The notes: a model not told the origin generated them from the letters alone. A DNA stretch of 16,018 nt from Zygnema cylindricum (GCA_037447655.1 JBBHKE010002138.1:106187-122204), one strand, 5' to 3'. Numbered from the stretch's first letter, positions 7,603 through 14,892 are shown. Program-made: numbers and translations.

Positions 7603-8460
7603 TCACTGCAGCGCTGCAATGTCTGGCCTAGTCCCAACACTTAAATACATCAAGCTACCTATTGCCTCTCGACATAGAACATCAACCTCTAAACTCTTAA
7701 CAAAATTAGAAAGCTTGTCACGGGGATCACGAGGAGTTTCAAGTGGCTTGCAATCTAGAAATCTAAATCTTTCAAATACCTCTTTTGCATATTGTTCTTG
7801 GCTTAGCTTAATGTCTCCATTCTTCTTTATCTGAATCTGAATTCCCACAATATATTAAGCGTCCCCTAAGTCTGTGATTTTGTTTTGTTTCCTAAATTCA
7901 CTTTTTAGTTCTCCAAAAAACTCCAAATTGTGAGAGATGGACATGAAATCATCTATATATACACTGAAAATTATCATATCAAAACCTTCTTCTCGAATAT
8001 ACAGTGAGCCTCTTAAAACCTAAAGTTAACAAAACCTTATGAAGCTTGTGGTTTTACGTTCTTGGCGCCTGCTTCAATTCGTACAAAGCCTTCCAAAACC
8101 TCCACACCTTACCTTTCTCTCGAAGAACTCCTAGAATTTTCATGCATACTTCTTCCTCTAATTCATCATTTAGAAAACGTGTCTCCACGTCCATCTGTTG
8201 AATGTTGAATGTGCATTCTTTCCGCCGCTGCCATTGCAATGATCGCACGTAGTGAATCGAATTTTATTACAAAAGCAAAGGTCTCCGAATAGTCAGTGCC
8301 TTCCTTCTATTGAAAACCTTTGCCTTATACTTAAAAAAAAAATTCTGACGCTCCCGTCCTAGTTTTGAATATCCATTTGAGTCTATTGCCACCTTACCTT
8401 TTGGTAAATCTACTTCCTCAAAATACCCATTTGCTTTCACATAATTATATTATTTTATAA
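7603..8460 (-). pseudogene. copia reverse transcriptase remnant, copy B
   Basis: The minus strand encodes the copia RT signatures in order. These are EVDLPKGKVAI (about 8400), FNIQQMDVETRFLNDELEEEV and KALYELKQAPR (8060-8250), then FSVYIDDFMSIS with the catalytic YIDD (near 7950), and QYAKEVFERFRFLDCKPLETP and MYLSVGTRPDIAA (7603-7800). Copia elements usually have YVDD, so YIDD is a conservative variant. RT copies element RNA to cDNA in cytoplasmic particles. A frameshift near 8050 and at least two stops separate the pieces. The family call is secure; the copy is not functional. Confidence 0.9.
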
Positions 8461-8990
8461 ACGCAATTTCCACTTCTCATCCTACCCGTCCAAGTCTCGA
8501 GCCTCTTCGTATGATTGAGGATTGGTCGGACAGTTTTTTATGATTGCCTTTCACAAGAGGAAAAATTCCGCCCTTCCCTCTCGGATTTCGAAAATTGCTC
8601 TCTAGTAGCTAGTTTGTTTTTTATATGATTGTCCTGGTGAGAACCGATACTGTGCTTTCCCTTTTGTTGATCTCTTACTTCTCCGTACGTCCCCTGCAAA
8701 CTCTTTATCTGAATCACTATTTATCCGAATCATTCGGATCACTCCTTATTCGAATCACTGCTATCAACCTTGTCATCATCCTCCTTTTCCAAAGACGTCT
8801 TTTATAGTGTCACGTGATCTGTGCGAGTAAGTGATTCACTAACGACCTTGCCTCTTTGTGATTCATTACCGGTGAGTTTAGGCGTCGAAACTTTCCCTTA
8901 AGTCTTCTCTACAAATCGCACATTTTTCTTTGTCCCTTCTTCCATCAAAACTTCTTCCACCTCTCCTCATAACTTCTCATAATGACTCTC
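8461..8990 (-). pseudogene. integrase-RT linker remnant, copy B
   Basis: This part matches copy C (about 12790-13160, opposite strand) over most of its length. Shared blocks are the sequences around CTCTTACT and CCGTACGTCC (8665-8690), TTGTCATCATCCTCC (8770-8784) and TGATTCACTAACGACCTTGCC (8832-8852). In copia polyproteins this is the variable acidic region between integrase and reverse transcriptase, often ending in an R/K-S basic patch. Conservation between two dead copies supports element origin although no catalytic motif exists here. Confidence 0.65.
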
Positions 8991-9332
8991 CTAGTAATTT
9001 TGAGCCCGTTTGGACTCATTAGCTCCTTTCACCATCCATTCCAAATTGTTCATTAAGCTCCAAATTTTTACATTCTTTAACCCTTCTAGTAACAGGGTTA
9101 TAAATCCAATACTGCATTGAATTCTCACTATACCGCACAAAGTATCTTTCCCATGACCTTGCCGCAATATTCCCTTCTCGATTTTTTTCACATATATACC
9201 CCATAGTCAAATCCTTAAGTGTTTCACAATTGGCACCTGTCCACTCCAAAGTTCCTCTAAAGTTCCTCCAGTGTTTTGTTGCCCAAAACCGAGTTGATTC
9301 TTTGGTTGGTAATATGATTGGCCGCCCTAATT

Positions 9333-9397
9333 GTTTCTCCCCAAATATGATGTGTGAGTTTGTTTTATGTTTTTCCCCAAAGATGTTGTGTGAATTT
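9333..9397 (-). repeat. 29-bp direct duplication in copy B integrase
   Basis: Units at 9333-9361 and 9369-9397 share CCCCAAAKATGWTGTGTGARTTT and are separated by seven bases. The corresponding segment occurs once in copy C as far as I can align it, so it arose after the copies separated. Confidence 0.7.
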
Positions 9398-9596
9398 TGT
9401 CGTATAGAGTATGGCCCGCACCATCTCCTGCAATATCCGATTCTTCTTTTCTGCGACTCCATTCAACTATGGGGAATAAAGAGCCGTGAATTGCTGCTTA
9501 ATCCTCGTCTCTTTACAATATCTAGCGAAGGTAAGAAATTCACCTCCACGGTCCGATTGTACCGCGTTAACTTGCCTCCCACTTTCTCTTTCAGCC

Positions 9597-9670
9597 ATGA
9601 CCACAAATATCTCTAACCCGTCTGATTTAGCATATGACCACAAATGTCTCTAACGCGTCTGATTTAGCAT
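9597..9670 (-). repeat. 37-bp tandem duplication in copy B integrase
   Basis: Units at 9597-9633 and 9634-9670 differ at only two positions and abut exactly. Both begin ATGACCACAAAT and end TCTGATTTAGCAT. The duplication falls between the second and third conserved blocks of the integrase core and shifts the frame. Confidence 0.9.
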
Positions 9671-9752
9671 TTAAAAAATACACCCATGTCTTCTTGCTGA
9701 AACCATCAACTATCTCTATAATGTTTTTATTTTTTCCAATAGCTTTTAGATG

Positions 9753-9806
9753 TATGTCCCCATAAAGATCTACATGGATTATGTCTCCACAAAGATCTAC
9801 ATGGAC
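9753..9806 (-). repeat. 27-bp tandem duplication at the first integrase Asp
   Basis: Units at 9753-9779 and 9780-9806 share AAAGATCTACATGGA. The minus strand therefore encodes the HVDL motif with the first catalytic Asp twice. Copy C has it once (D codon at 12094-12096). Confidence 0.85.
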
Positions 9807-9859
9807 TAGGTCTAAAAAGGCATTCGCCTTGAACTGAAGATCTTTTATCGGATGAGGCT

Positions 9860-10100
9860 TCTTTTTATGTTTTTTTTGGTGCTACCTGCACATCCGATGA
9901 CTTTCTCTCTTGTCCCCACCTCGAGTATTCGAACCGCACCATGACAAATCATCTCTTTTATGTTACTCTCTGAAGTGTGACACATTCGATAATGCCACAA
10001 CGTGAGGTCCTCCTTGACCTCTACCGAGTGAAGGTGCTCTTCTTTTTCCGCTTTCCTATTTTCTGGTTTCCTCCAAATCAAATGTATTTTGCATATTTTC
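9860..10100 (-). pseudogene. GAG-pre-integrase remnant, copy B
   Basis: The minus-strand frame from 10102 carries DLTLWHYRMCHTSESNIKEM, the L-W-H-x-R-x-x-H signature, and then MICHGAVRILEVG and CAGSTKKNIKRS, matching the HHCC zinc-binding region ahead of the integrase core. The matching segment in copy C at 11880-12045 is nearly identical. It should help position the integrase on cDNA ends in active elements. Confidence 0.85.
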
Positions 10101-10119
10101 AATTACAATGCCCTCCGCA

Positions 10120-10440
10120 AATGGTTATTTTTCACTACTTAAATGATGTTGCCTCCTTCTATTCATATAGCTCTTCCAATTTTTTTTTGAAATCGTGGGA
10201 CACTTCGGAGATTGATGCATTCTCCTGGATTGTAAAGCACATTGTTATAACGTATTCTATTGACTCTAGTTGTCCTTGTGTCAGTAGATCCAACATACTT
10301 TATCGTACGGCTAGCCACTATGATAGGTTTTGGTACAGTGAGTTTTTTACTGTTAGTGAATAGTGTTGGATCCGAACAAATGTGATTTGTAGCACCTACT
10401 CTATGATCCAATTGTTAACTTTTATTTTTCTCTCCTTGCC
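10120..10440 (-). pseudogene. copia aspartic protease remnant, copy B
   Basis: The minus-strand frame 10411-10163 contains GATNHICSDPTLFTNSKKL, the segment right after the retropepsin active site, and later NVLYNPGECINLRSV, the segment typical of the end of this domain. The catalytic Asp codon is disrupted: the bases preceding GATNHIC read TGG ATC ATA GAG TAG in one frame, consistent with a one-base indel. The protease is therefore inactive by an independent lesion from that in copy A. Confidence 0.8.
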
Positions 10441-10559
10441 TCGTGTGTGAAATAAAACATTCTCTTACTTTTCCTGTGATTCTTTTGCAAGTGAAACAAA
10501 GATTTCTTGATCTAGTCCCATTGGCCCATCTCCAACAAAGTCCCCTCTACCTGATGAGC

Positions 10560-10790
10560 TACTTCCTCCACTTCCTCTACCTCTAAATTGTCCCCTCCGC
10601 GCCTGTTTCTTTTGTTCTGATAACAACCGCGGCTAGTGTGTCCCTATTTCTGACGCGGCTAGTGTGTCCCTATTTCTGACAAATGTTACACTGTTTGCTT
10701 TTGTCTGGGCACTCAAAATTCAAAAGAGCAATGCTCAGTCTCGTTACAATTGCCGCATGTCATCTGAAAGGTATCACGTTGATATGATCC
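10560..10790 (-). pseudogene. zinc-knuckle region of gag, copy B
   Basis: Minus-strand translation gives CGNCNETEHCSFEF and then, in another frame, CPDKSKQCNICQK, a stop, GHTSR and GC. These are remnants of two CCHC knuckles (C-x2-C-x4-H-x4-C). The second is split by a 26-bp exact tandem duplication (10629-10680) and an in-frame stop. An Arg/Gly-rich tail follows. Confidence 0.7.
10629..10680 (-). repeat. 26-bp exact tandem duplication
   Basis: Bases 10629-10654 and 10655-10680 are identical (GCGGCTAGTGTGTCCCTATT and six more). The unit encodes the GHTSR part of the second zinc knuckle on the minus strand. Exact identity suggests it is younger than the other duplications in the window. Confidence 0.95.
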
Positions 10791-11764
10791 TCTTTCTGGG
10801 CGTGTGACCTGCCTCTTTGTCCACAAGGTCCACCTCTTCTCCAACTAGATCCTCTGAAGCACCAAGCTCCTCCGTTATCCTCCTCTTGATAACTCGGATA
10901 GGATGATCATAGGATGATCATTTGTTTTCCTCCTTTGATGTTGCCTTATCTTTTTCTGTATTGTCAAGTGGTTGATAGTGTATGCCAGTGTCGGTTTCTC
11001 TTGCCCCTTGATGACCTCTTTCGCCACCGCAAACTTGCTCTGAAGACTAGTCATAAAAATAAACAGCCTCTCATTTTTTGCGGAGAAGTTATTGAATGAG
11101 TGAAGTTACTCTATAACGACATTAAATCTTTTAACTCCTTCATCAACGGACTCATTCTCTTTCATTCTAGACCCAATGTACTCCTCAAAGGGATAATTTT
11201 CATTTGTTTCAAATCCCTTTTGGAACGCATTTTTCAAGGCGATCCAACAATTATGAGCCCTATTATGAGTTAAAAGATATTATTGCATGGAACTGGCACA
11301 ACTTTGTTTTAGTGTGGTGGATGCCGCCATATCTTTCTTGTCCCACATCTCTTCTCTTTTCGGATCCACAAAAAGATTCTGTCGCGTCTCCTTTTCGATC
11401 ACGATGTCCCTAAGCTTTTTCGGTGTGAAAACTCTTCGATTGCGTCTTTTCCAAATTGCATAGTTGGAACATTTAAAGAGGATGGTCTTATTGAAAACTT
11501 TAAGATCATCATCTTCACTTTCCTCCTCTTCCTCATATGGTTTAGATTTTCATTTTTTTTTTTTTTGTTTATTTTGCGTAATTAGAATTATCATTACCAC
11601 TTCCATCGTCGTAACCTCTTTGTGTTTTGAGAAACTCTGAAAGCGTTCGAACATGTCTTCGCTAAACTTCACATTTTTCTCCCCCCATTCGTCGAACTAA
11701 TCATACTGTGTGTAACCGTAACTCCTCTTCTAGCTTCTGCCGCAGGTTTTTTTTTCTCCGCCAT
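10790..11764 (-). pseudogene. copia gag (UBN2-type) remnant, copy B
   Basis: The minus-strand ATG at 11764-11762 opens MAEKKKPAAEARRGVTVTHS. A frameshift follows, then DLKVFNKTILFKCSNYAIWK and RNRRVFTPKKLRDIV (about 11500-11390), then REEMWDKKDMAASTTLKQSC (about 11350). A stop is followed by CWIALKNAFQKG and EEYIGSRMKENESVDEGVKR (about 11180-11120), and FIFMTSLQSKFAVAKEVIKG (about 11050). These follow the UBN2/gag pattern of copia elements: W in the N-terminal strand, D-x-x-A-x-x-x-L, C-W-x-x-L and the later helix. It differs from copy A gag and marks family 2. Confidence 0.8.
10898..10919 (-). repeat. 11-bp tandem duplication
   Basis: ATAGGATGATC occurs twice in direct succession (10898-10908, 10909-10919) within copy B gag. 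Confidence 0.85.
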
Positions 11765-11869
11765 ACCGGCAAGAATTGCTAGTAATCTGCTCCGATATGA
11801 ATTGAAAAAGAACAATACAAAGATGTATATAAAAGACATTTAATGAATTTGAGGAAAGAGAAAGTGAGA

Positions 11870-12055
11870 TGCAGGTAAGAAAGACCTCACGTTGTGGCAT
11901 CATCGAATGTGTCACACTTCAGAGAGTAACATCAAAGACATGATTCGTCATGGTGCGGTTCGAGGACTCGACGTGGCGACATAAGAGAAAGTCATCGGAT
12001 GTGTAGGTTGCACAAAAATGAAACATAAAAAGAAGCCTCATCCGGTAATGATCTT
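11870..12055 (+). pseudogene. GAG-pre-integrase remnant, copy C
   Basis: Plus-strand reading gives LTLWHYRMCHTSESNIK? in frame with only the start slightly disturbed (the segment near 11885 reads CTCACGTTGTGGCATCATCG, where B has TGGCATTATCG), then MIRHGAVRGLDVAT, a stop, EKVIGCVGCTKMKHKKKPH. The His and Cys pairs expected for the zinc-binding region are visible. Comparison with copy B gives a clear alignment on the opposite strand. Confidence 0.8.
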
Positions 12056-12059
12056 CAGT

Positions 12060-12910
12060 TCAAGGCGAATGCCTTTTAGACCTAGTCCATGTAGATCTTT
12101 GTGGGGATAAACATCTAGAAACTATTGGAAAAATAAATACATTATGGTGATAGTTGATGATTTTTGCAAAAAGACATGAGTGTATCTTTTAAAAGCTAAG
12201 TTAGATGCATTAGAGACATTTGAAGAATTTGCGGTCATGGATAAAAGAGAAAGCGGGAAACAGGTAAAACCAATACGATTGGACCGAGGAGGTGAATTGC
12301 TCTCCTTCACTGGATATTGTAAAGAGACAAGGAGAGACAAGGATTAAGCAGCAGTTCACGACTCCTGATTCCCCACAATCGAATGAAATCTCAGATAGGA
12401 AAAATCAAACATTGCATGAGATGGTGCGGGCCATGCTCTATACGACAAAACTAACACATCGTCTTGGGAGTAGCAATTAAGGCGTCCAATCATGTTACCA
12501 ACCGGAGAATCAACTCGGCATTGGGCAACAAAACATCAGAGGAACTTTGGAGTGGACAGGTGCCTATTGTGAAACACTTAAGGATTTGGGGATGTGAGGC
12601 TATGGGGTAGGTAGATGAACAAAATCGAGATGGGAAGATTGCGGCACGGTAATGGGAAAGATGTTTTCTAGGGTATAGTGAGAATTCAATGCAGTATCGA
12701 ATTTATAACCCTGTTACTAGAATGGTTAAAGAGTCCAAAAATCTCGAGTTTAAGGAAAATTTGAAATGGATGGTGATAAGAGCTAATGAGTCCAAACGAG
12801 CTCAAGATTACGAGGAGGAGAGTCATTATGAGAAGTTCACAGGAGGGGAGGAGGAAGTTTTGATGGAAGAAAAGACAAAGAAAAAGGTGCGATTCGTAGA
12901 GAAGACTTGA
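12060..12910 (+). pseudogene. copia integrase remnant, copy C
   Basis: The first catalytic Asp lies in LVHVDL (D codon 12094-12096). IMVIVDDF follows at about 12142-12165, and LDRGGEL carries the second Asp (12282-12284). The catalytic Glu position reads Asp in ISDRKNQTLHEMVRAMLY (about 12388-12441), a conservative change. The C-terminal part has YNPVTRMVKESKNLE (12695-12740). Stops and frameshifts break it into short frames such as 12292-12480 and 12689-12910. The copy is inactive. The match to B is clear over the whole length. Confidence 0.85.
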
Positions 12911-13170
12911 GAGAAGGTTCTGACGCCAAAACTCGCCGGCAATGCATCACAAAGAGGTAAGGTCGTTAGTGAATCACCTATTCGCACAGTCTACGTGACA
13001 CTAGGAAAAGCGCCCTTGAAAGAGGATGATGACAAGGTTGTGACAATAGAAGAAATGCCCTTGGAAAAATAGGATGATGACAAGGTTGAGAGCAGTGATT
13101 CGGATAAGGAATTTGCAGAGGACGTACGGAGGAGTAAGAGATCCAATCCCAGTAATGAGTGCTCATCCTA
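12910..13170 (+). pseudogene. integrase-RT acidic linker remnant, copy C
   Basis: It continues the copy B/C homology with shared GGTCGTTAGTGAATCA, GATGATGACAAGGTTG and GGACGTACGGAGGAGTAAGAG blocks. One frame reads EFAEDVRRSKRSNPSN, a typical basic patch at the end of this linker. A partial tandem duplication repeats GCCCTTG...GATGATGACAAGGTTG (13012-13040 and 13057-13088), which copy B lacks. Homology ends near 13170, where minus-strand copy D begins. Confidence 0.65.
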
Positions 13171-13174
13171 ACAG

Positions 13175-13640
13175 TTGACGTAGGAGTTGACGTAGGATTC
13201 TGAGCAGTGTTGCAGGATTCTTCTGAGCAGTTTTGAGCTGGCGTCAAAGAAGTAATTTGTTCGACCAGGATTTGTTTTCATATGTGGTGTCTATGGCGTC
13301 GAAGAAGTAATTTGTTTGACCAGGATTTGTTTTCTTATGCGGTGGACAGAAGTGTCGAAGCATTGTGTGCCGAGGTGGCATCACGAATGAGGTCTAATTG
13401 CGAGGGTTGAAGTGCGAAGACCAGTCTAGAGTGCGCCTCCTCATTGCGAATGAGTCAGGCGGATTTAGCGGCGGCATCAGAAGGTTCCCCTTAGCTTCCG
13501 TTAATAATTGACGAAAGTTTTTCACGCCGGAAAAGGTGTTCATTTTGATATATCCACCCCTAGAAATCCATGCCATTGCATTTGGCAACGGTATTCGAAC
13601 TAACGGAGGGAGGCCCATAACCTATTGAATGAGTAGTCAT
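13175..13640 (-). pseudogene. copia gag N-terminal remnant, copy D (family 1)
   Basis: The minus-strand ATG at 13640-13638 opens MTTHSIGYGPPSVSSNTVAK. This aligns with copy A (IGYGLGNANTVAKFN) and shares the block AATAGGTTATGGG and TTGCCAAATKCAAT. Further on it reads REKLSSIING, EAHSRLVFALQPSQLDLIRD and ENKSWSNKLLLRR, the same gag segments as in copy A at 5800-5940. Stops interrupt it, and a 55-bp tandem duplication (13240-13349) repeats the ENKSWSNKLLL segment. The frame I call here is not the long frame 13618-13394, which is a shifted shadow. Confidence 0.8.
13240..13349 (-). repeat. 55-bp tandem duplication in copy D gag
   Basis: Unit 1 starts GGCGTCAAAGAAGTAATTTG at 13240 and unit 2 starts GGCGTCGAAGAAGTAATTTG at 13295. 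They match through TTTGACCAGGATTTGTTTTC-like sequence with a few substitutions. A shorter repeat of AGTTGACGTAGG lies just upstream near 13172-13196. Confidence 0.85.
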
Positions 13641-14048
13641 AGCAGCGGACAAAAATACAGAAAGGAACAAACAGAAAGAACAAGTGAATTTTACAATGAA
13701 CTAAGAAGCTAAAATAGTAACTGAGGGTGTCACGTAGTGACATCGTTACAGAATTCTCTACAGCCCATATGATCCCGAAAGGTCACTTGGCTCTTCTTAA
13801 CGTAGGACGAAAGGGCAAGATGTCCTTTGGTAGAATTTCAAATCTAGGACTGAAAAAGAATCCAGGAGACAGTGGAAGAAAGAGGTACAGGTACAGAAAT
13901 AGATAACGTAAAGCAGATTCTGGACTACGTTATCTAGCACTGAGTCTAATAGTTTGAGTTTAAAGCAAAGTAGAATTATGAAGAAAACAGAATTCCAACA
14001 AGGTCAAGTGCCTCTTCAGGGTAGGAAAGTTCCTTTAGTTCTCGAGAG
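13641..14048. other. possible leader or LTR remnant of copy D, unassigned
   Basis: This is where the minus-strand leader and LTR of copy D would lie. The region holds the palindrome TGTCACGTAGTGACA (13728-13742) and a 10-bp stem AGATAACGTA/TACGTTATCT (13901-13910 with 13926-13935). No gene is supported and no second copy exists in the window, so LTR identity is only a guess. The last bases before 14049 contain CTCGAGAGGTCACTCTCGGG, a short imperfect inverted repeat. Confidence 0.35.
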
Positions 14049-14186
14049 GTCACTCTCGGGAAATTTCTGTCCTCTATTTAGTTTGTTTCTACTTCTTGTT
14101 TTGCAATTAGTTTTTTAATAAAAAACATAGCTTTTCAATCCCTTTTTTCTCCACTCTATTTGCAACAATGGCTTCACCTCCGATAT
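14049..14186 (+). mobile_element. copia copy E (family 1), leader and gag start only
   Basis: These 138 bases repeat the copy A leader (5473-5615) in the same orientation. Shared blocks are GTCACTCTCG, CCTCTATTTAG, TCTACTTCTTGTTTTGCAAT, AGTTTTTTAAT and CACTCTATTTG. The gag start is an intact ATG at 14168 reading MASPPI and then a stop, whereas copy A has GTG. Homology ends near 14186, with nothing recognisable of gag beyond it. The fragment marks the right edge of the retrotransposon nest. Confidence 0.75.
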
Positions 14187-14550
14187 AAAGCACGCCCCTG
14201 CCATAGTTCTTTCTTTCTGCCTCAGTTAGATAGTCTGGAGGATAGTCGCATTAAATCCAATAGAGCAATGAAATATTTGTACTTCACGGTTTACACCCGA
14301 TTCGCAAAACTAAATTTGTATTTTGGCATGGTTAGGGTGATGACCTTTAGACCCTTAAATCTTGGCTGTCCGTATCATTTGTTTGCATATGGACGGCCGA
14401 GGGATTCTTCTTTTCTTCCGTCCATTGGGTTTTTTTTTTCGCCCGAACTCTATCAGAAAGCGGTATTTGTATATTGTATCAAGGATCAGAAAAATACCAC
14501 GTACCAAATATCAAGAAAATATCCTCGATATATCTACACTATTTGAAACT
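14187..14550. other. intergenic sequence, no gene supported
   Basis: The overlapping frames at 14160-14546 and 14362-14595 show no recognisable domain. An imperfect inverted repeat GGCTGTCCGTAT (14364-14375) and ATATGGACGGCC (14387-14398) could form a small hairpin. I see nothing else. Confidence 0.5.
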
Positions 14551-14552
14551 GA

Positions 14553-14683
14553 AAAGCTCAACTCAAAAGCCCAAAGCTCAATAAGCTTAAAATAGCTCAA
14601 AGCTCAAAAACACAAAGAAAAAGCCCAAGTTTTGAGCTCAAATTTTGTTTGATTTTTAATGGATGCCATTTCTTTTAAGCCCA
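14553..14683 (+). promoter_or_regulatory. AAGCTCAA/AAGCCCA repeat cluster, promoter-like
   Basis: AGCTCAA or its close variants occurs at least five times between 14553 and 14641. Three AAGCCCA motifs lie at 14567-14573, 14621-14627 and 14677-14683, which resemble the plant site II (TGGGCY) elements that bind TCP factors in promoters of growth-related genes. Their position, 330-450 bases ahead of the ATG at 15012, suits a promoter. Function is inferred from motif similarity only. Confidence 0.4.
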
Positions 14684-14737
14684 ACAAATTCTGCGGAAAA
14701 AACTTGACGTTCTGATTTTATTCATCCCATACAAAAC

Positions 14738-14882
14738 GAGAGAGAGGAGGGAGAGGGGAGGAGAGGGAGGCGAGAGAGCAAGAAGAGGAGAGAAGGGAGA
14801 ATTGAGATCAGACAGAAGGGAGTAGAGAGGAGGGAGGAAAGAGAGAGATGGGAAAGTTGAAAGCCTGGACAGAGGATAGAAG
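14738..14882 (+). repeat. GA-rich tract in presumed 5' leader
   Basis: About 145 bases are dominated by GAGAGGGAG-like repeats on the plus strand, interrupted by short mixed segments near 14800-14815 and 14855-14870. Such purine-rich GAGA tracts are frequent around plant transcription starts and 5' leaders. It is the reverse sense of the CT tracts in the upstream gene. Confidence 0.75.
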
Positions 14883-14885
14883 AGG

Positions 14886-14892
14886 AACCCTA
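14886..14892 (+). promoter_or_regulatory. telo-box-like AACCCTA
   Basis: AACCCTA, followed by GA, is the core of the plant telo-box seen in promoters and 5' leaders of translation-related genes. It lies 120 bases upstream of the proposed ATG, next to the GA-rich tract and the AAGCCCA elements. A single seven-base match is weak on its own. Confidence 0.35.

Larger units (their letters stand above)
8991..9850 (-). pseudogene. copia integrase remnant, copy B
   Basis: Reading the minus strand, the core starts with DLVHVDLCG (first catalytic Asp, near 9805). It continues with IVDGFSKKTWVYFL (near 9700) and QSDRGGEFLT (second Asp, near 9550), and reaches NGVAEKKNRILQEMVRA (catalytic Glu, near 9450). 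It is followed by WATKHWRNFRGTLEW and YNPVTRRVKECKNLELNEQF. Integrase inserts the cDNA into nuclear DNA. Three tandem duplications (9333-9397, 9597-9670, 9753-9806) and several frameshifts and stops disrupt it. Copy C carries the same region. Confidence 0.85.
7460..11764 (-). mobile_element. copia retrotransposon copy B (family 2), nearly full internal region, decayed
   Basis: Read on the minus strand from 11764 down to about 7460, the domains are in copia order: gag, zinc knuckles, protease, GAG-pre-integrase, integrase, acidic linker and reverse transcriptase. RNase H and both LTRs are missing. The gag is a different lineage from copy A. Many stops, frameshifts and tandem duplications (9333-9397, 9597-9670, 9753-9806, 10629-10680, 10898-10919) show long decay. 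Copy C (11795-13170, opposite strand) is a second copy of the GAG-pre-integrase to integrase part. Confidence 0.85.
11795..13170 (+). mobile_element. copia retrotransposon copy C (family 2), internal fragment
   Basis: A plus-strand fragment homologous to the minus-strand part of copy B from about 10110 down to about 8600. It begins near 11795 with AATTGAAAAAG, which matches the same place in B, and ends after the acidic linker near 13170. It has GAG-pre-integrase and integrase only; gag, protease, RT and LTRs are absent. It lies head to head with the start of copy B (gag ATG at 11764). Confidence 0.8.

Noticed and set aside
9230-9616. 128-codon plus-strand frame
   Set aside because: Antisense of the copy B integrase on the minus strand.
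12978-13247. 89-codon minus-strand frame with repeated Pro/His segments
   Set aside because: Antisense of the copy C linker and its duplication; not a gene.
13394-13618. 74-codon minus-strand frame as the copy D product
   Set aside because: The homology to copy A gag is in a different frame starting at the ATG 13640; this one is a shadow.
5473-14186. The repeats at 5473-5613 and 14049-14186 as the two LTRs of one 8.7 kb element
   Set aside because: Both copies include the gag start region at their 3' edge, so they are leader plus gag start and not LTRs; the DNA between them also alternates in orientation.
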